A stretch of 64,000 nt of DNA from PALSA-1296 sp038210275 (GTDB lineage: Bacteria > Bacteroidota > Ignavibacteria > Palsa-1295), in the NCBI GenBank assembly GCA_038210275.1, contig JBBQWV010000008.1, forward strand, positions 71,697 through 135,696, written 5' to 3'. The translations under genes and the position numbers were made by a program. Below, piece after piece: positions 25,646 to 36,700 of the stretch; within the stretch, counting starts at the first letter, position 1, and the number at the start of each line of letters is the position of its first letter. Below the pieces are notes generated by a model that was not told the DNA's origin, ran no database searches, and was given only the letters and a program-made list of their open reading frames with translations.

Positions 25646-27817
25646 ATGACAAAATATCTGATAACTTTTTTTTTCATTATTTCCACATTTTCTTATGCGC
25701 ATTCTCAATGGGCAAGACAATTTAGTAATAGCCCACAACCTAGAAGTATGGATAGATTCCAAGTTAAAGATGGAGTTATTTGGGGGTGTGGAAATAAGGC
25801 ATTGTACGTATCTGATGATCAGGGGATAAGTTGGCGTGATGTCGCGCCAATAAATTTACTCTCGGATGCGCGTTTTGGGAATTATCCACCGACTTCTCCT
25901 TCGCTGTGGGGGCTGACTGTTATTAGTGGGGACAGTGCTATCGCTATTTGTATGAAAGATAATAAAGGAATGTTTGTATATAATCTCACGACAGATAGAG
26001 GAAAATCTTGGAAAGAATTTTTTCTACCAGATTCTCAAGGTATTTATCGACCACCCAATCAATTTTTTATTCCATCGAATAGGTTTAACTCGATCCTGAA
26101 AGGAGCAAGGAGCAACGCACTCTTTCTCCAAAGCGTCGATGGAAACGGTGATGTCATAATTTTTCGTACGACTGATGTTGGAAAAACATGGACAACATCA
26201 AGCCACTCAATTACTGAGTTGCCCTATCTTGATTCTTGGACCATTTCTCCTTGCGGTGATATCTTTGGAATGAAATGGCAATTTGAAGGTAGTTATGAAG
26301 CGGCGATATTTAAAAGTTCTGATGATGGTGTTACTTGGAAAAAACAAGGGCATACGACAAATGGATTTGCTGCCGGGAGTTGGTGGATGTCTTCCCAATT
26401 GATCTCAGATGGAATGAACCTTTATCTTCATTCTCCCAATGAAACATATCCCGATACGGCTCTCGGTTTCGGCTATGTATCCGAGGCTAAGGTATATTCC
26501 TCAACTGATGAAGGAGTTACATGGTCGGACAAATTGGTCTCAACGATAAATGTGAACAGAAATCTTGATTCGATCTCTGCGTCAATTTGCTCAACTCCTC
26601 ATGCTGTGTACAATTCAAGCTCTCATGGTATTCTCCGTTCGACAGACCGTGGGCTTTCATGGCAGAATATCGGAGGACCAATTGTACCGAATTATTATTT
26701 TGATCTGCCAAGCTTTATAGCTGTCAACGATTCAGTACTGATCGCCTTAGATAAAGATAACCATTTCTGGCGCACAACGAATGCTGGCGGATACCCTTTC
26801 GATCCAACTATTACTGGAATACCCAATAAACTCTTCGACTTCGATACTGTAACATTGTGTGACTCTATTGTCATTAGAAGTGCGGCAATCCACACACAAC
26901 GCTGCCCGCCACTACATATTATTTATCAATTAATTAGGGGGAAAGATAGTACCAATTATAGTATTGAGGATTCTCTTCCTGCCACTCTGCTAAGTGAAGA
27001 TACTATAAGGATAAAATTTATTCCGCGTGACACCGGAATATTCCTCGCTGAGTATTATGCGTTACTCAGTGATGGATCACAAGTAGTGATCCCATTTAAA
27101 GGACACAGCAACGGACTCCCTCCGATAACAGCCTTTTTTGACCACGAAAAAATATCATATAGTCAGGATACTATTGGGGGTGAGATTGCCGTTCCTATAT
27201 TACTTCACCGGAGCGAGGATCTTACATCGCTATCAATGAATTTAGGGTTCGATACAAGTGTGCTTGAATATATGGGTACAGCCTCTAAAAGCGGGAGTAA
27301 AATAGGCGAGGTTATGCTTCCGGGAGCAGGTCAGTATAAATTGAATTTTCAGAGCACTGACTTCACAACAAGCGACACATTAGGCTTTTCAGTATTTCAT
27401 GTATATATAGGAAACTCCGGGTGTACAAACGTTCATTTCTCGGCTATAAACCTTCAGTCAAGTCAACCACATATCTGCTCGCCGATTGTCGATACGGGTA
27501 TCCTAATCAATATTTGCAGTGCTGCATCCTGTGGAAGGGATATTCTATCGAAGTATATGCGATATCGCACCATCCCCAATATTACTATCACCCCAAATCC
27601 TTCCCAAGGAATAATGAGCATCGGGTCTGATAAAAATGTAGATGCGTCGATACAGATCATTGATGCTCTAGGAAATATCAGGCAAGAGTATAGTGGTGCA
27701 ATGTTGACACCTAAGGGATTTGTAATTGATATAGCTACTTTTCCTAACGGCACTTATGAGGCAGTTGTAAAGTATAGTAGCGGGTCGACGCTCTTAAGAT
27801 TTATCATTCTAAAATAA
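25646..27817 (+). CDS. Secreted YCF48/BNR-type propeller protein with sorting tail
   Basis: A 723-aa exported protein: signal peptide FIISTFSYAHSQ, then BNR/YCF48-like repeats with SxDxGxxW (SDDQGISWRDV, TTDRGKSWKEF, SSDDGVTWKKQ, STDEGVTWSD, STDRGLSWQNIG). About residues 500-600 form a cohesin-like/anchor domain (VPILLHRSEDLTSLSMNLGFD). The C-terminus (ITPNPSQGIMSI, then IIDALGNIRQEY and the final RFIILK) is a type A T9SS sorting domain. Such proteins reach the surface via the Por system. Its downstream neighbour is a paralogue, 17 nt away. Confidence 0.82.
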   Translation: MTKYLITFFFIISTFSYAHSQWARQFSNSPQPRSMDRFQVKDGVIWGCGNKALYVSDDQGISWRDVAPINLLSDARFGNYPPTSPSLWGLTVISGDSAIAICMKDNKGMFVYNLTTDRGKSWKEFFLPDSQGIYRPPNQFFIPSNRFNSILKGARSNALFLQSVDGNGDVIIFRTTDVGKTWTTSSHSITELPYLDSWTISPCGDIFGMKWQFEGSYEAAIFKSSDDGVTWKKQGHTTNGFAAGSWWMSSQLISDGMNLYLHSPNETYPDTALGFGYVSEAKVYSSTDEGVTWSDKLVSTINVNRNLDSISASICSTPHAVYNSSSHGILRSTDRGLSWQNIGGPIVPNYYFDLPSFIAVNDSVLIALDKDNHFWRTTNAGGYPFDPTITGIPNKLFDFDTVTLCDSIVIRSAAIHTQRCPPLHIIYQLIRGKDSTNYSIEDSLPATLLSEDTIRIKFIPRDTGIFLAEYYALLSDGSQVVIPFKGHSNGLPPITAFFDHEKISYSQDTIGGEIAVPILLHRSEDLTSLSMNLGFDTSVLEYMGTASKSGSKIGEVMLPGAGQYKLNFQSTDFTTSDTLGFSVFHVYIGNSGCTNVHFSAINLQSSQPHICSPIVDTGILINICSAASCGRDILSKYMRYRTIPNITITPNPSQGIMSIGSDKNVDASIQIIDALGNIRQEYSGAMLTPKGFVIDIATFPNGTYEAVVKYSSGSTLLRFIILK

Positions 27818-27834
27818 TAATTTACCGAGCAACG

Positions 27835-29631
27835 ATGAATAAAATACTGAAGATTTCACGTTTTGGACTAATGGTATTCTTTCTTTTTCCCTGTTTAAAA
27901 ATCGAAGCACAGTGGGCAAAATTGGACAACCAATTGTTTCAGAAATTGAATGGAACAATCACATTGGCTGCAAAAGAGGATGTGGTTTGGGCATTTGCGA
28001 GACAAACTGCAGGCGGTTTGCAATCCTCTATTTTTCTCGTTTCTGAAGACTATGGGGAAAATTGGCGGAATGCCTTCCCTGTGTCAATGCAGAATTACCG
28101 ACTTAGTGATCTAACTCTCATTAATAGGGATAGTTCGATCGTGGTTTTAAGCGATTCGACAAATCATGAGCATCACATGCTTTTGAGCCCTGATCGTGCT
28201 AATACCTGGATTGAGATCCCGCTTCCTTCTAAATCGCTATCTTTTCCCCCACCTTCTAATATAATCAAATGTAAAAAATCCGTAGATATTTATTTTCAAA
28301 TTCCGTACTTTAGTGAGGTCAATCGTAGTCAATCATATAGATCATCGGATATGGGATTATCTTGGAGCAAAACTCTCGATTCGATAAGTTATCTCATATC
28401 AAAAGTGGTTGCTCCTAATGGAAACATATTTGGAATAGGGAGAGATACTTCCTTCGTAGAACGAGATAATATCTTGCCCATTTACCGTAGTTCTGACGAT
28501 GGAAGGACATGGACGCTTCGAGAGAAAATGAAAAAACGAATTTTGGAACAACATGGGCTGGTGGTTGATTCGACCACACTCTATACTTATTATGATGATG
28601 AGTTCTATACTTCAAATTTCGTTGATTCGGAAAGTGGAGTCGTTTTTTTCTCTTCAAATGAGGGTGTTGATTGGGACAGCACAACGGTTTATACTGTTGA
28701 TGGAGGAGTCGGCTCAGATGATATGTCACAATCTGAGCATGCTGTATATGCTTCAACTCCTTTTGGTATTAAGCGGTCCGCAGATCATGGAGTTACCTGG
28801 GAAAATATTGGGGGACCTGCTGTTCCTGATGAAACTCAAGGTTTATGTGCTCCAAACGATTGTGTGATTATGGCTTTTGATGTAGATCGAATACTTTGGA
28901 GAACAATGAACGCCGGTGGGCATCCTATAAATCAGTTGCCGCCAAATTCCGTCAAAATGAGTACACAGAATTTTTCGGTTAGAGATACCCCTGGCGTAAT
29001 AGTAAATGTTCCGATAATTGTCAAGAAAAAAGGGAATCTCTCAAGTTTGAGTCTAATTTTACATTACGATACGATTTATTTGAAATACCAGGGTAGCAAG
29101 TGCATAACAGGGAGGGTATGTGACTTATCTAATGAAGAATGGCCTGGAAGAACAAAACTTCAATTCAACGCCAGTGAATTAACCGACACACTTATCGGCT
29201 TTGCAGTTTTTAAATTTTATCCTTCTGAAATTACTGCAACAAAAATCAATTTCGACTCTTTGCAAGCGATTTTAGCAGGTGCTTGTGAATCAAGCATAAA
29301 TTTGTATCAAGATTCGAGCGCAACAACGGTAATTTCTAATAGTGGAACCCGATCAGTAAATTCTTATAGTAATATAGACTTGTTTCAATCCGTCAAACTA
29401 TTCCCAAATCCAGCAAATGAATTTCTAACAATTGTTTCGAACGAAGATATCGCTGATGTGAAAATAGAAATTATTGATCTACTGGGAAATATTAAGAAAA
29501 CGTCTGCCCTGCAACTTCATTCTGGAGTTCAAATTGCAGTTGATTTGAATTCACTTTCCAAGGGAAAATACTTTCTGCGGATGAGCAAATCAAACGGTAA
29601 AATGACATTCCCATTTATAAAAACTAATTGA
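27835..29631 (+). CDS. Secreted YCF48/BNR-type propeller protein with sorting tail (paralogue)
   Basis: A 598-aa paralogue of the preceding gene: signal peptide LFPCLKIEAQ, BNR-like repeats (SEDYGENWRNAF, SSDMGLSWSKTL, SSDDGRTWTLRE, SADHGVTWENIGGP), a cohesin-like segment (VNVPIIVKKKGNLSSLSLILHYD) and a T9SS sorting domain (LFPNPANEFLTIV, IIDLLGNIKKTS). It lacks the irregular Ig-like insert seen around residues 400-490 of the upstream protein. ATG at 27835, 17 nt after the preceding stop. Tandem duplication followed by divergence is likely. Confidence 0.82.
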   Translation: MNKILKISRFGLMVFFLFPCLKIEAQWAKLDNQLFQKLNGTITLAAKEDVVWAFARQTAGGLQSSIFLVSEDYGENWRNAFPVSMQNYRLSDLTLINRDSSIVVLSDSTNHEHHMLLSPDRANTWIEIPLPSKSLSFPPPSNIIKCKKSVDIYFQIPYFSEVNRSQSYRSSDMGLSWSKTLDSISYLISKVVAPNGNIFGIGRDTSFVERDNILPIYRSSDDGRTWTLREKMKKRILEQHGLVVDSTTLYTYYDDEFYTSNFVDSESGVVFFSSNEGVDWDSTTVYTVDGGVGSDDMSQSEHAVYASTPFGIKRSADHGVTWENIGGPAVPDETQGLCAPNDCVIMAFDVDRILWRTMNAGGHPINQLPPNSVKMSTQNFSVRDTPGVIVNVPIIVKKKGNLSSLSLILHYDTIYLKYQGSKCITGRVCDLSNEEWPGRTKLQFNASELTDTLIGFAVFKFYPSEITATKINFDSLQAILAGACESSINLYQDSSATTVISNSGTRSVNSYSNIDLFQSVKLFPNPANEFLTIVSNEDIADVKIEIIDLLGNIKKTSALQLHSGVQIAVDLNSLSKGKYFLRMSKSNGKMTFPFIKTN

Positions 29632-29920
29632 AAGATATGATGTTATCAAAATTAGGGACGGTAGTTAGGATGGATTATTGGATGAATGCGGAAGGATGAA
29701 GGATGAAAAGGGGGTAGGGATATTGAATTCTGCTAAATAACTAGCGATTCTGCCGATGTGCAGAGCGATATAAATGATTTATAAGGACTTACGGGGCAAC
29801 TTTGAAGGGATAGCCAATAAAAGAGGGTATTATTTTATCCCTAAGTGTCACAAAATGAGGTGGTTCTGTGTCATATCTGTAAAGGAAACATAATTGCGGT
29901 AATAGTGTAATAATGAGAAG

Positions 29921-30595
29921 GTGAAGAATAAACTCAAGGACATATTGCCAGCAGCAGTTTCCGGAACCGATCAAGGGTTTGATGTGGATGGTGAAGATTC
30001 GCAAGTTTTCGAAACCAGCCAGCCGCTTACCTCTGACCGCGAAACTCAGCTCTTTCACAACTTTTTAGCAGGCGATGACGCTGCCTTCCGAACGCTTTAC
30101 GATGCGTTCGAACGTTCGCTCTACATCTATTGCTGCAGGCTTCTGAAAAACGATGCCGAAGCAAAAGATCTTTTTCAGGATATCTGGATTAGAATGTATA
30201 AGATGCGCGGCGAACGTATTCAGGTACGTCGTTTTTCAGGATTACTTTTTACGGTAGCCCGTAATTTCTGCCTGAATTCGATCCGCGATAACAGAGGTTT
30301 TAATAACCTCTCGCTGGACGAAATGGCAGAGGATTCTGAAATATTTTTGCGGACGCAGGATATTGAGAATGCCGATCTTCGTGAATTATTGCAGAAAGCG
30401 CTTTCGCAACTGCCATTCAATCAGCGCGAGGCATTCATCTTACGCGAATACGTTGGATATAATTACAGCGAGATCGCCGAGATCATGGGGACAACTGCGG
30501 CAAACGTCCGAGCCAGATCGCATCGGGCACGAGAAAGGCTTCGCGTAATAGTCGGAGCATGGCTTGAACTGAAGAATGCAGATAGCCATAAGTAA
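29921..30595 (+). CDS. ECF-type RNA polymerase sigma factor
   Basis: A 224-aa sigma-70 family factor. Region 2: SLYIYCCRLLKNDAEAKDLFQDIWIRMYK; region 4 helix-turn-helix: LPFNQREAFILREYVGYNYSEIAEIMGTTAANVRARSHRARERL. No region 3, as in ECF sigmas. About 45 N-terminal residues are an acidic extension not typical of the core fold, so translation could start later. Start read as GTG near 29921. About 108 nt downstream is a membrane anti-sigma-like gene, separated by a REP-like hairpin. Targets unknown; the following OmpA/T9SS genes are candidates. Confidence 0.9.
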   Translation: MKNKLKDILPAAVSGTDQGFDVDGEDSQVFETSQPLTSDRETQLFHNFLAGDDAAFRTLYDAFERSLYIYCCRLLKNDAEAKDLFQDIWIRMYKMRGERIQVRRFSGLLFTVARNFCLNSIRDNRGFNNLSLDEMAEDSEIFLRTQDIENADLRELLQKALSQLPFNQREAFILREYVGYNYSEIAEIMGTTAANVRARSHRARERLRVIVGAWLELKNADSHK

Positions 30596-30613
30596 TTTTT
30601 TTGTTCATTTTTC

Positions 30614-30670
30614 AGTGGGACGGACTTTAGTCCGTCCGAACTTGACAAACGGACTAAAGTCCGTTCCACT
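30614..30670. repeat. REP-like inverted repeat between sigma and anti-sigma genes
   Basis: Arms 30614-30634 and 30650-30670 pair over 21 nt with one mismatch around a 15-nt loop, and each arm contains the palindrome GGACTTTAGTCC. Single-arm copies of the same word occur at 47286-47311 and, on the minus strand, 100-126. It could dampen read-through or stabilise the sigma mRNA. Confidence 0.65.
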
Positions 30671-30703
30671 AAGAAGTTGAGATGATATTTTATAGATACG
30701 AAC

Positions 30704-31345
30704 ATGACACCACACGATCAGATCAGCGCATATATTGATAACGAACTTGGCATGGATCAGGAACAGGATTTCCTTATCTCGCTTGCTTCGAATGACGGTT
30801 TGCGCAAATCATTCCGCTCCGAGCTTGTCTTAAAGAACGTCATCCATCAGGATGAAGTCTTGACGACGCCTTCACGCGATATGCGCGGCGCCGTTCTTGC
30901 AACACTCGGAATCGTCGGAGCATCTGCTCTTGCTGCTGAAACCGCCGATGCAGCTACAGCCGTCTCTGCAACGAAAGGAGCTTTCCTCAAAACTATGTTC
31001 GCTTCGAAGCTCAATGCATTGGTTACTGCTTCGATGGTCACCGCATCTGCTCTCGGCGGGTATGCTGTCCATACGATCATTGCAGAAAAGCCTGCAACGC
31101 ATCAATCTTTATCGCCAATTATTCGTAACACACAGCCGGTGAATACCACGCCGACTGAGGTCGCTTCTCCTGTTACAACTCCGATCACAGACTTGTCTCA
31201 CGAAAGCGCCCCTAAGATGATCGCAAAGCATAAAGCAGCTACAAAGGTGAGCGTCATGCCGGCTGCGACTCAGCCTAACGGGACTACTTCAGGTATCGGT
31301 GTTGGGCAATCCAAGCCGCCGATCATGGAGAATCCGAAAAAATAA
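30704..31345 (+). CDS. Putative anti-sigma / sigma-regulator membrane protein
   Basis: A 213-aa protein whose N-terminus (HDQISAYIDNELGMDQEQDF) matches the zf-HC2-like start of anti-sigma factors but without the Zn-binding His/Cys set. A single transmembrane segment lies at about 104-125 (ALVTASMVTASALGGYAVH), followed by a Thr/Pro/Lys-rich, probably periplasmic, disordered tail. Position after the ECF sigma gene is the main argument for an anti-sigma role. ATG at 30704. Direct evidence for sigma binding is lacking. Confidence 0.65.
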   Translation: MTPHDQISAYIDNELGMDQEQDFLISLASNDGLRKSFRSELVLKNVIHQDEVLTTPSRDMRGAVLATLGIVGASALAAETADAATAVSATKGAFLKTMFASKLNALVTASMVTASALGGYAVHTIIAEKPATHQSLSPIIRNTQPVNTTPTEVASPVTTPITDLSHESAPKMIAKHKAATKVSVMPAATQPNGTTSGIGVGQSKPPIMENPKK

Positions 31346-31585
31346 ACAACTCAGTTTCAGAATTTTGTGTGCCTTTGTGAAATGATCTCTCGGCTTCCCA
31401 ACAAGCAGAAAGATCTGATCATGAGGGCGCACATACTATTTTGTTTTCCGAGAAAAAATTCTATGCTGAATTCAAAAAAAGTGAATAATCAAATCGCTCA
31501 CGGAGCATAACGCGTAACTTCCCATCCTCTGCTCTTGTTGTTATCACACATATAAAAAGCCGATAACAATAGCCGCAGAAAGCTC

Positions 31586-33670
31586 TTGCAGAGACACACC
31601 GTATATATCTTTTTTTTCTTCTTTATTTTTTGCCGCATCGGAAATGCGTATGGTCTGCTGCTTCCGAAAGATAGCATTGTTTTTCGTGATACACTGATCG
31701 AATCGAGAAGTATTCACGAAGCTCGTCCACTTCGGATTGGTATCGGAGGGAGTTATGGAATAAATTATTACACCGATGGAAATCTTCCACCTCAACTAAC
31801 AGCAGCCTGTGAAACTTTCAAAACAGGAAAAGGTAGTGGATTAAGTTTTCTTGGTCGAATAGATTTTCCTCTGGGAAATGAGAATGATCTCTTTACTTTT
31901 TCTCCGGTTCTTTCTTATGAAAATTTTGGTGCCGATCATACTTCAAGTGAGTTCGGAACAGGCAGTGTTATCATTGACGGAAAAAGAATTGACCATCAAG
32001 CACAGTTCGATCATATCATCATCGATAATACAAAAGCTATTGGAGTCAAAGCTTTATTAAACTGGCAATTCTTCAAACCACTTTCCTTCGAAGTCGGACC
32101 CGCACTATATTATCTCTTCAACAGGCAAGTTACTAAAACCGTAAAAGCTATTACTCCCGGTGACGTCATCATCGGACCAACGGGCAATGTCCGCGAATTG
32201 GTGGAAGGCAGCGGATCGCTTCCAAATGCAAATAGTATTTTAGCGGCATTATCATTTTCTATCGGAGCGGAATTTCCTTTGTCGCAAAAATTATTTGCAA
32301 CTCCGAACATTGAATACCTATTGCCATTGACGCAGACAACAAGTTATTGGACTCATCAAAGTCTTCGGGGCGGCATAACTTTTCGTTATGATCTCGGCAA
32401 ACATGAAGATACTATTACCAGCTCTCATCATGAACAAATCCCTATTCATATTGAAATTCCTGATCAGATCAAGCCGGCACTGAGCGCCTCGATTGATGTC
32501 ATTGCAATTAATCGCGACGGAAAAGAGGAACATGTTGTGAGGATGGAAGTTGAAGAGGTTAAGGTGCATTATGCCTATCCGATGCTGAATTATGTTTTCT
32601 TCGATTCGGGATCTGTTGTAATTCCCGGGCGATATATTCGTTATCCTTCATTTGCCGATGCACAGAGAAATTTCAGAGGACCGGTTGATCGCAAAGGTGA
32701 AGGGCTTCTTCAACTCTACAGAGAAACATTAAATATTCTTGGAGATCGCCTCCGTAAATCACCGACGACGCATATCACGTTGACAGGATGTACTTCGAAT
32801 ACAGGAAGTGAATTAGGTAATATGCAAATTGCAAGAGACCGAGCCGAAGCGATCGAATCGTATCTAGAAAAAATCTGGCAGATCGATCGGAAGAGAATGA
32901 AAATAGAATCCCGTATTCTTCCGGAAAAACCAAGTCCGTCAAATATCCCAGAAGGTCAAGCCGAGAATCGCCGAGTGGAGATTACGACAAGCGATGAATC
33001 TCTGACTGATCCTCTGATCGTTACGAAGACCGAGCACATTGCGAATCCGCCGATCATTTCATTGCAGCCACACGTTTCAGCAAAAGCAGGATTAAAAAGT
33101 TATCGCTCTTCTATTTATATCGGAAGAAAAGAACTTGTTACATTTAATGGCAGTGAACAAAAACCCTGGAGTGTTCCCGAAGAAGCTCTTTCCTCTGGTA
33201 TAGATTCACTGGATATTGTTTTGGAAGTTACTGATAGTGCGGACAATATAGTTATAGCTCATAATTCAATTAAACTCGAACAGAAACATATCGAGCGTGA
33301 AAAACAGCAGGAGCTTGAAAAATTTAGCTTGATTCTTTTCGCATTCGATGAATCAAAACTTGGTGCAAAGAATGAACGGACCCTTGGTTTGGTTGCTGAA
33401 TCTTTCAAAAAAATTATGCCACAAAAACTTTCCATTGTTGGCTATACCGATGAGTTAGGAGAAGTCGATCATAACGATGAACTATCCCGGAATCGAGCTG
33501 CCGAAGCAAGTGACCAATTAGGTCGTGCACTTCGCATCCGAGGATTAAAATTGCCGGACAATATACTCATTGATGGAAAAGGATCAAGAGAAAAACTCTA
33601 CGACAATTCACTCCCTGAAGGAAGATTTTTTTCACGCACGGTAAATATCACTGTGGAGCATGGAAAGTAA
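31586..33670 (+). CDS. Outer-membrane protein with two OmpA-like domains
   Basis: A 694-aa exported protein. The signal peptide is unusually Phe-rich (VYIFFFFFIFCRIGNAYG). Residues about 45-275 look like an outer-membrane beta-barrel (alternating strands, FSPVLSYENFG, LLNWQFFKPLSFEVGPALYY). Two OmpA-like peptidoglycan-binding domains follow: about 380-465 (ITLTGCTSNTGSE, NRRVEI) and about 580-690 (LFAFDESKLG, IVGYTDELGEVDHNDELSRNRA). Start is TTG at 31586; no ATG fits before the signal peptide. It anchors the outer membrane to the wall and may be partner of the surface protein downstream. Confidence 0.8.
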   Translation: MQRHTVYIFFFFFIFCRIGNAYGLLLPKDSIVFRDTLIESRSIHEARPLRIGIGGSYGINYYTDGNLPPQLTAACETFKTGKGSGLSFLGRIDFPLGNENDLFTFSPVLSYENFGADHTSSEFGTGSVIIDGKRIDHQAQFDHIIIDNTKAIGVKALLNWQFFKPLSFEVGPALYYLFNRQVTKTVKAITPGDVIIGPTGNVRELVEGSGSLPNANSILAALSFSIGAEFPLSQKLFATPNIEYLLPLTQTTSYWTHQSLRGGITFRYDLGKHEDTITSSHHEQIPIHIEIPDQIKPALSASIDVIAINRDGKEEHVVRMEVEEVKVHYAYPMLNYVFFDSGSVVIPGRYIRYPSFADAQRNFRGPVDRKGEGLLQLYRETLNILGDRLRKSPTTHITLTGCTSNTGSELGNMQIARDRAEAIESYLEKIWQIDRKRMKIESRILPEKPSPSNIPEGQAENRRVEITTSDESLTDPLIVTKTEHIANPPIISLQPHVSAKAGLKSYRSSIYIGRKELVTFNGSEQKPWSVPEEALSSGIDSLDIVLEVTDSADNIVIAHNSIKLEQKHIEREKQQELEKFSLILFAFDESKLGAKNERTLGLVAESFKKIMPQKLSIVGYTDELGEVDHNDELSRNRAAEASDQLGRALRIRGLKLPDNILIDGKGSREKLYDNSLPEGRFFSRTVNITVEHGK

Positions 33671-33712
33671 TGAAACTCTTAGAGCTTATCCAGAGCTTAT
33701 AGTATATAGCTT

Positions 33713-36700
33713 ATGAAGCAATTCAAACACACTACAATAACTGCATTCCGCTATTCAGGAGTTTGCCTGATTGCGGCAGTATTGTGCATGGTGTTCCTAT
33801 TGCAGGAAAATTCTTTTGCCCAGCAGCGCATTGCTCATGTGCAGCCTGATGCAGTCGGTCCGGGGATGACGATAGCGATGGAAGTTCTTGCTCCGGCAAA
33901 AGATACAGGGGCATTCGGCAGCGATGGAATTTATTTGCCGTTTTCGAAAATATTTCTTGTTAACCCTGCCGATTCTTTCTTTGTGATATTCGGTCCTATT
34001 GTTGTTAGTTGGAATGGCAGAGTCTTGCAAGTTCCTGTGATAGCAAAAACATCGGCAGTACCGGGTACTATTCGCTTTCAGATCATTATAGGAAATAAGA
34101 AAAGCCAAATCGCTGAGTTCGAGATACGACAGCCTCAGTCGAAGATCAGTATTTCCGGAGGTGCAACTCTCGGTGATCCGTCCTTCGCCCTGTTCAGCTT
34201 TAATGGTGCTGGCAATACGATCGTTGCGGATGAGATTGAATTTCTTGGTAGTGACATTAAAAATCGAGGACTCTTTACTTTTTCAAAGGAAGATAATGAT
34301 ACTCTCGCAGCCGGCAATCCTCACTACCATCCTGTCACACTTCTTTCACGAGGACCAATTCATTTGAGGCTTGCGGAAATTTCCGTTTCAGCCGATTCCC
34401 TTAATGGCGGACCAGGCGGCGGCGGTGGGGGAGCGGGATTTTCCTCAACTGGAGGAGCAGGTTATACCGGTGGCGGAAGTGATTCGGATTACTCATCGTC
34501 GAATATAGGTTCGGGTACAAATTCAACTCCTTCATCAGGTGGCGCTTCCTCAACAGGAATTCTTGGCGGTGCAAGTTCATTCATCGCTCCGAACATTGAT
34601 CAAGGCGGCGGTGGTGGTGCGGGCTGCCCGTATGGTTCAAGTGGAATTTATAGTGGTGGTAATGATACTTCGCATGAAGGCGGGTATGGGGGAGGTTCGG
34701 CAGGCGGTGAAACACCGGGTGTTCCTTTCGGCGGTGGCGGCGGCGCCTTTGCGAATGAAGGGACAAGGGGAGCAGGTGTAGGAATTAACGGAGGAAAAGC
34801 GTATGGCGGAAAATTCCTTATTCCGATGCAGGGCGGATCAGGAGGTGGCGGGGGAAATCATGTCGGCGATATTGATACAAATGCAAACCCCGGCTCCGGC
34901 GGAGGCGGTGGTGGCGCGTTAACTCTTATTTCATTTGACACGCTTTCAATTGTAAATAGTTTTCTATCCGCAAATGGAACAAGTGGGACTTCAGGAATTA
35001 GTTCTAATGACGCAGGAGGGGGAGGGGGGTCTGGAGGTGGGCTGATCCTCTCCGGTCGAAACGGAATTTCGGTAAATAATGCTTTCATCACAGCAAATGG
35101 TGGCTCGGGCGGACTTGGCGGGAAAGGAATCGAGCAGATCAGTAAAGGCGGTGTAGGAAGCTTTGGGAGAATTCGTATTGATGGGAATATACATACACCG
35201 ATCATCCCAAATTCTTTTTTCTCGAGCACTCCAATATCAGGACCAACTTTGGAGATTCCATCATTAAGACTGAATGGACCATTTGTGTCTGTGAAGGGTA
35301 CAGCAGGCGATTCAATAAGTTTGACGGATTCGATGCGCATCTATTACCGCAATCAACATTCGGCTTGGAATTTCATTAATACTCCTAGGTTCGGGGCAAA
35401 AGGGAATATGCTTTGGCAAGCCTTTCTTCCGGCAGGGCATGATTCGTCTCTTTTTGTTACAGTAATGGCAGAGATAAAAAATCCTGCACGAAGCTTTGCT
35501 AATTTTGAACCTGAACGATTACTCTCTCATTTATCGAGCGGCATTATCAGACTTGTTCCGACTCCGCATCTTGTTTTAGATCAGGATACACTTATTTTTG
35601 GATGCTATAAGATTGGGGATACGTGCGTCAACGCAAATTTCTATTTTTCGAATCAGGGTGAAGATAGTTTGCATATTAAGTCAATCACTATTTCGAATAC
35701 TAATTTTACTGTAGGTCAGACAAAGAAAGATCTTGGATATTACCTTACTGATAGTGTAAGTATAAAATATTGTCCGACGAAAGTTGGAAAAGATACGGCT
35801 ATACTTTCCTTTATTTCAAATGATACTCTACGCACGGCAGTTGTCATCGGTTGCGGTATTGATAAAGATACAAGAATTACGCTCAAACCAACGACTCTCG
35901 ATTTCGGAAGAGTACATATTGGAAAGTGTGATACGTTGTCGCTTGTGGCTCATTCAGTGGGAAAAGACTCTGCACTTCTCAGCATTAACCCAGTAAGTCA
36001 TGCTCCCTTTGCAATTATTTCCCCAACAAAAGATACTCTTATTGCTCCCAAGGACTCTGTGAGAATTCAAATCTCATTTTGTCCGAATGATACCGGGGAT
36101 TTTTACTCGTCATTTATTCTTACGGAGAAACGAGATTCAGTTAAGATACATGGTGTCGGGATAAGAAAGGTCTTGATCGGACAAGAAGTTTTGCAAGGGA
36201 AAAGACTTTGTATTGGTGAATGCGATACAATCAAAGTTAAGATTTCATCACTTGGTAATGATGCTGTTAATGTAACCGGTATTAGCGGTGCAACATTTGT
36301 ATCACAAACTTTGCCTTTTGTCATTCCGCCTCAAACCGATACGGAATTTACCATTCGATATTGTGCTGCAAAAAAGGGAGATACATCGGTCATCATTAGT
36401 TTTGCCTCGGATGCCGATTCATCGAATTCAACAATTCTGCATTATTATGGAATACATGAGGAATTCCGATTTGATTCTGTTCTGAATTTCGGATCTCTGT
36501 GCCCTGGTAGCACTGATTCAAAAAAATTTATTATTTATAATATGGGCGCAGATTCGATCTTGATCGGATCACTTCAATTGTTACATGGTTTGCCATTCAA
36601 GCTTACTCTTGATTCAACATCCGTGCGTGATTCATTAAGAAGTACGGTGGAATTTACTCCAACTATAAGCGGACAATTTAATGATACACTCCTCTCTGTC

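Noticed and set aside
34858..35340. Minus-strand Pro-rich ORF opposite the glycine-rich block
   Set aside because: Gly codons read as Pro in the reverse strand; no independent evidence.
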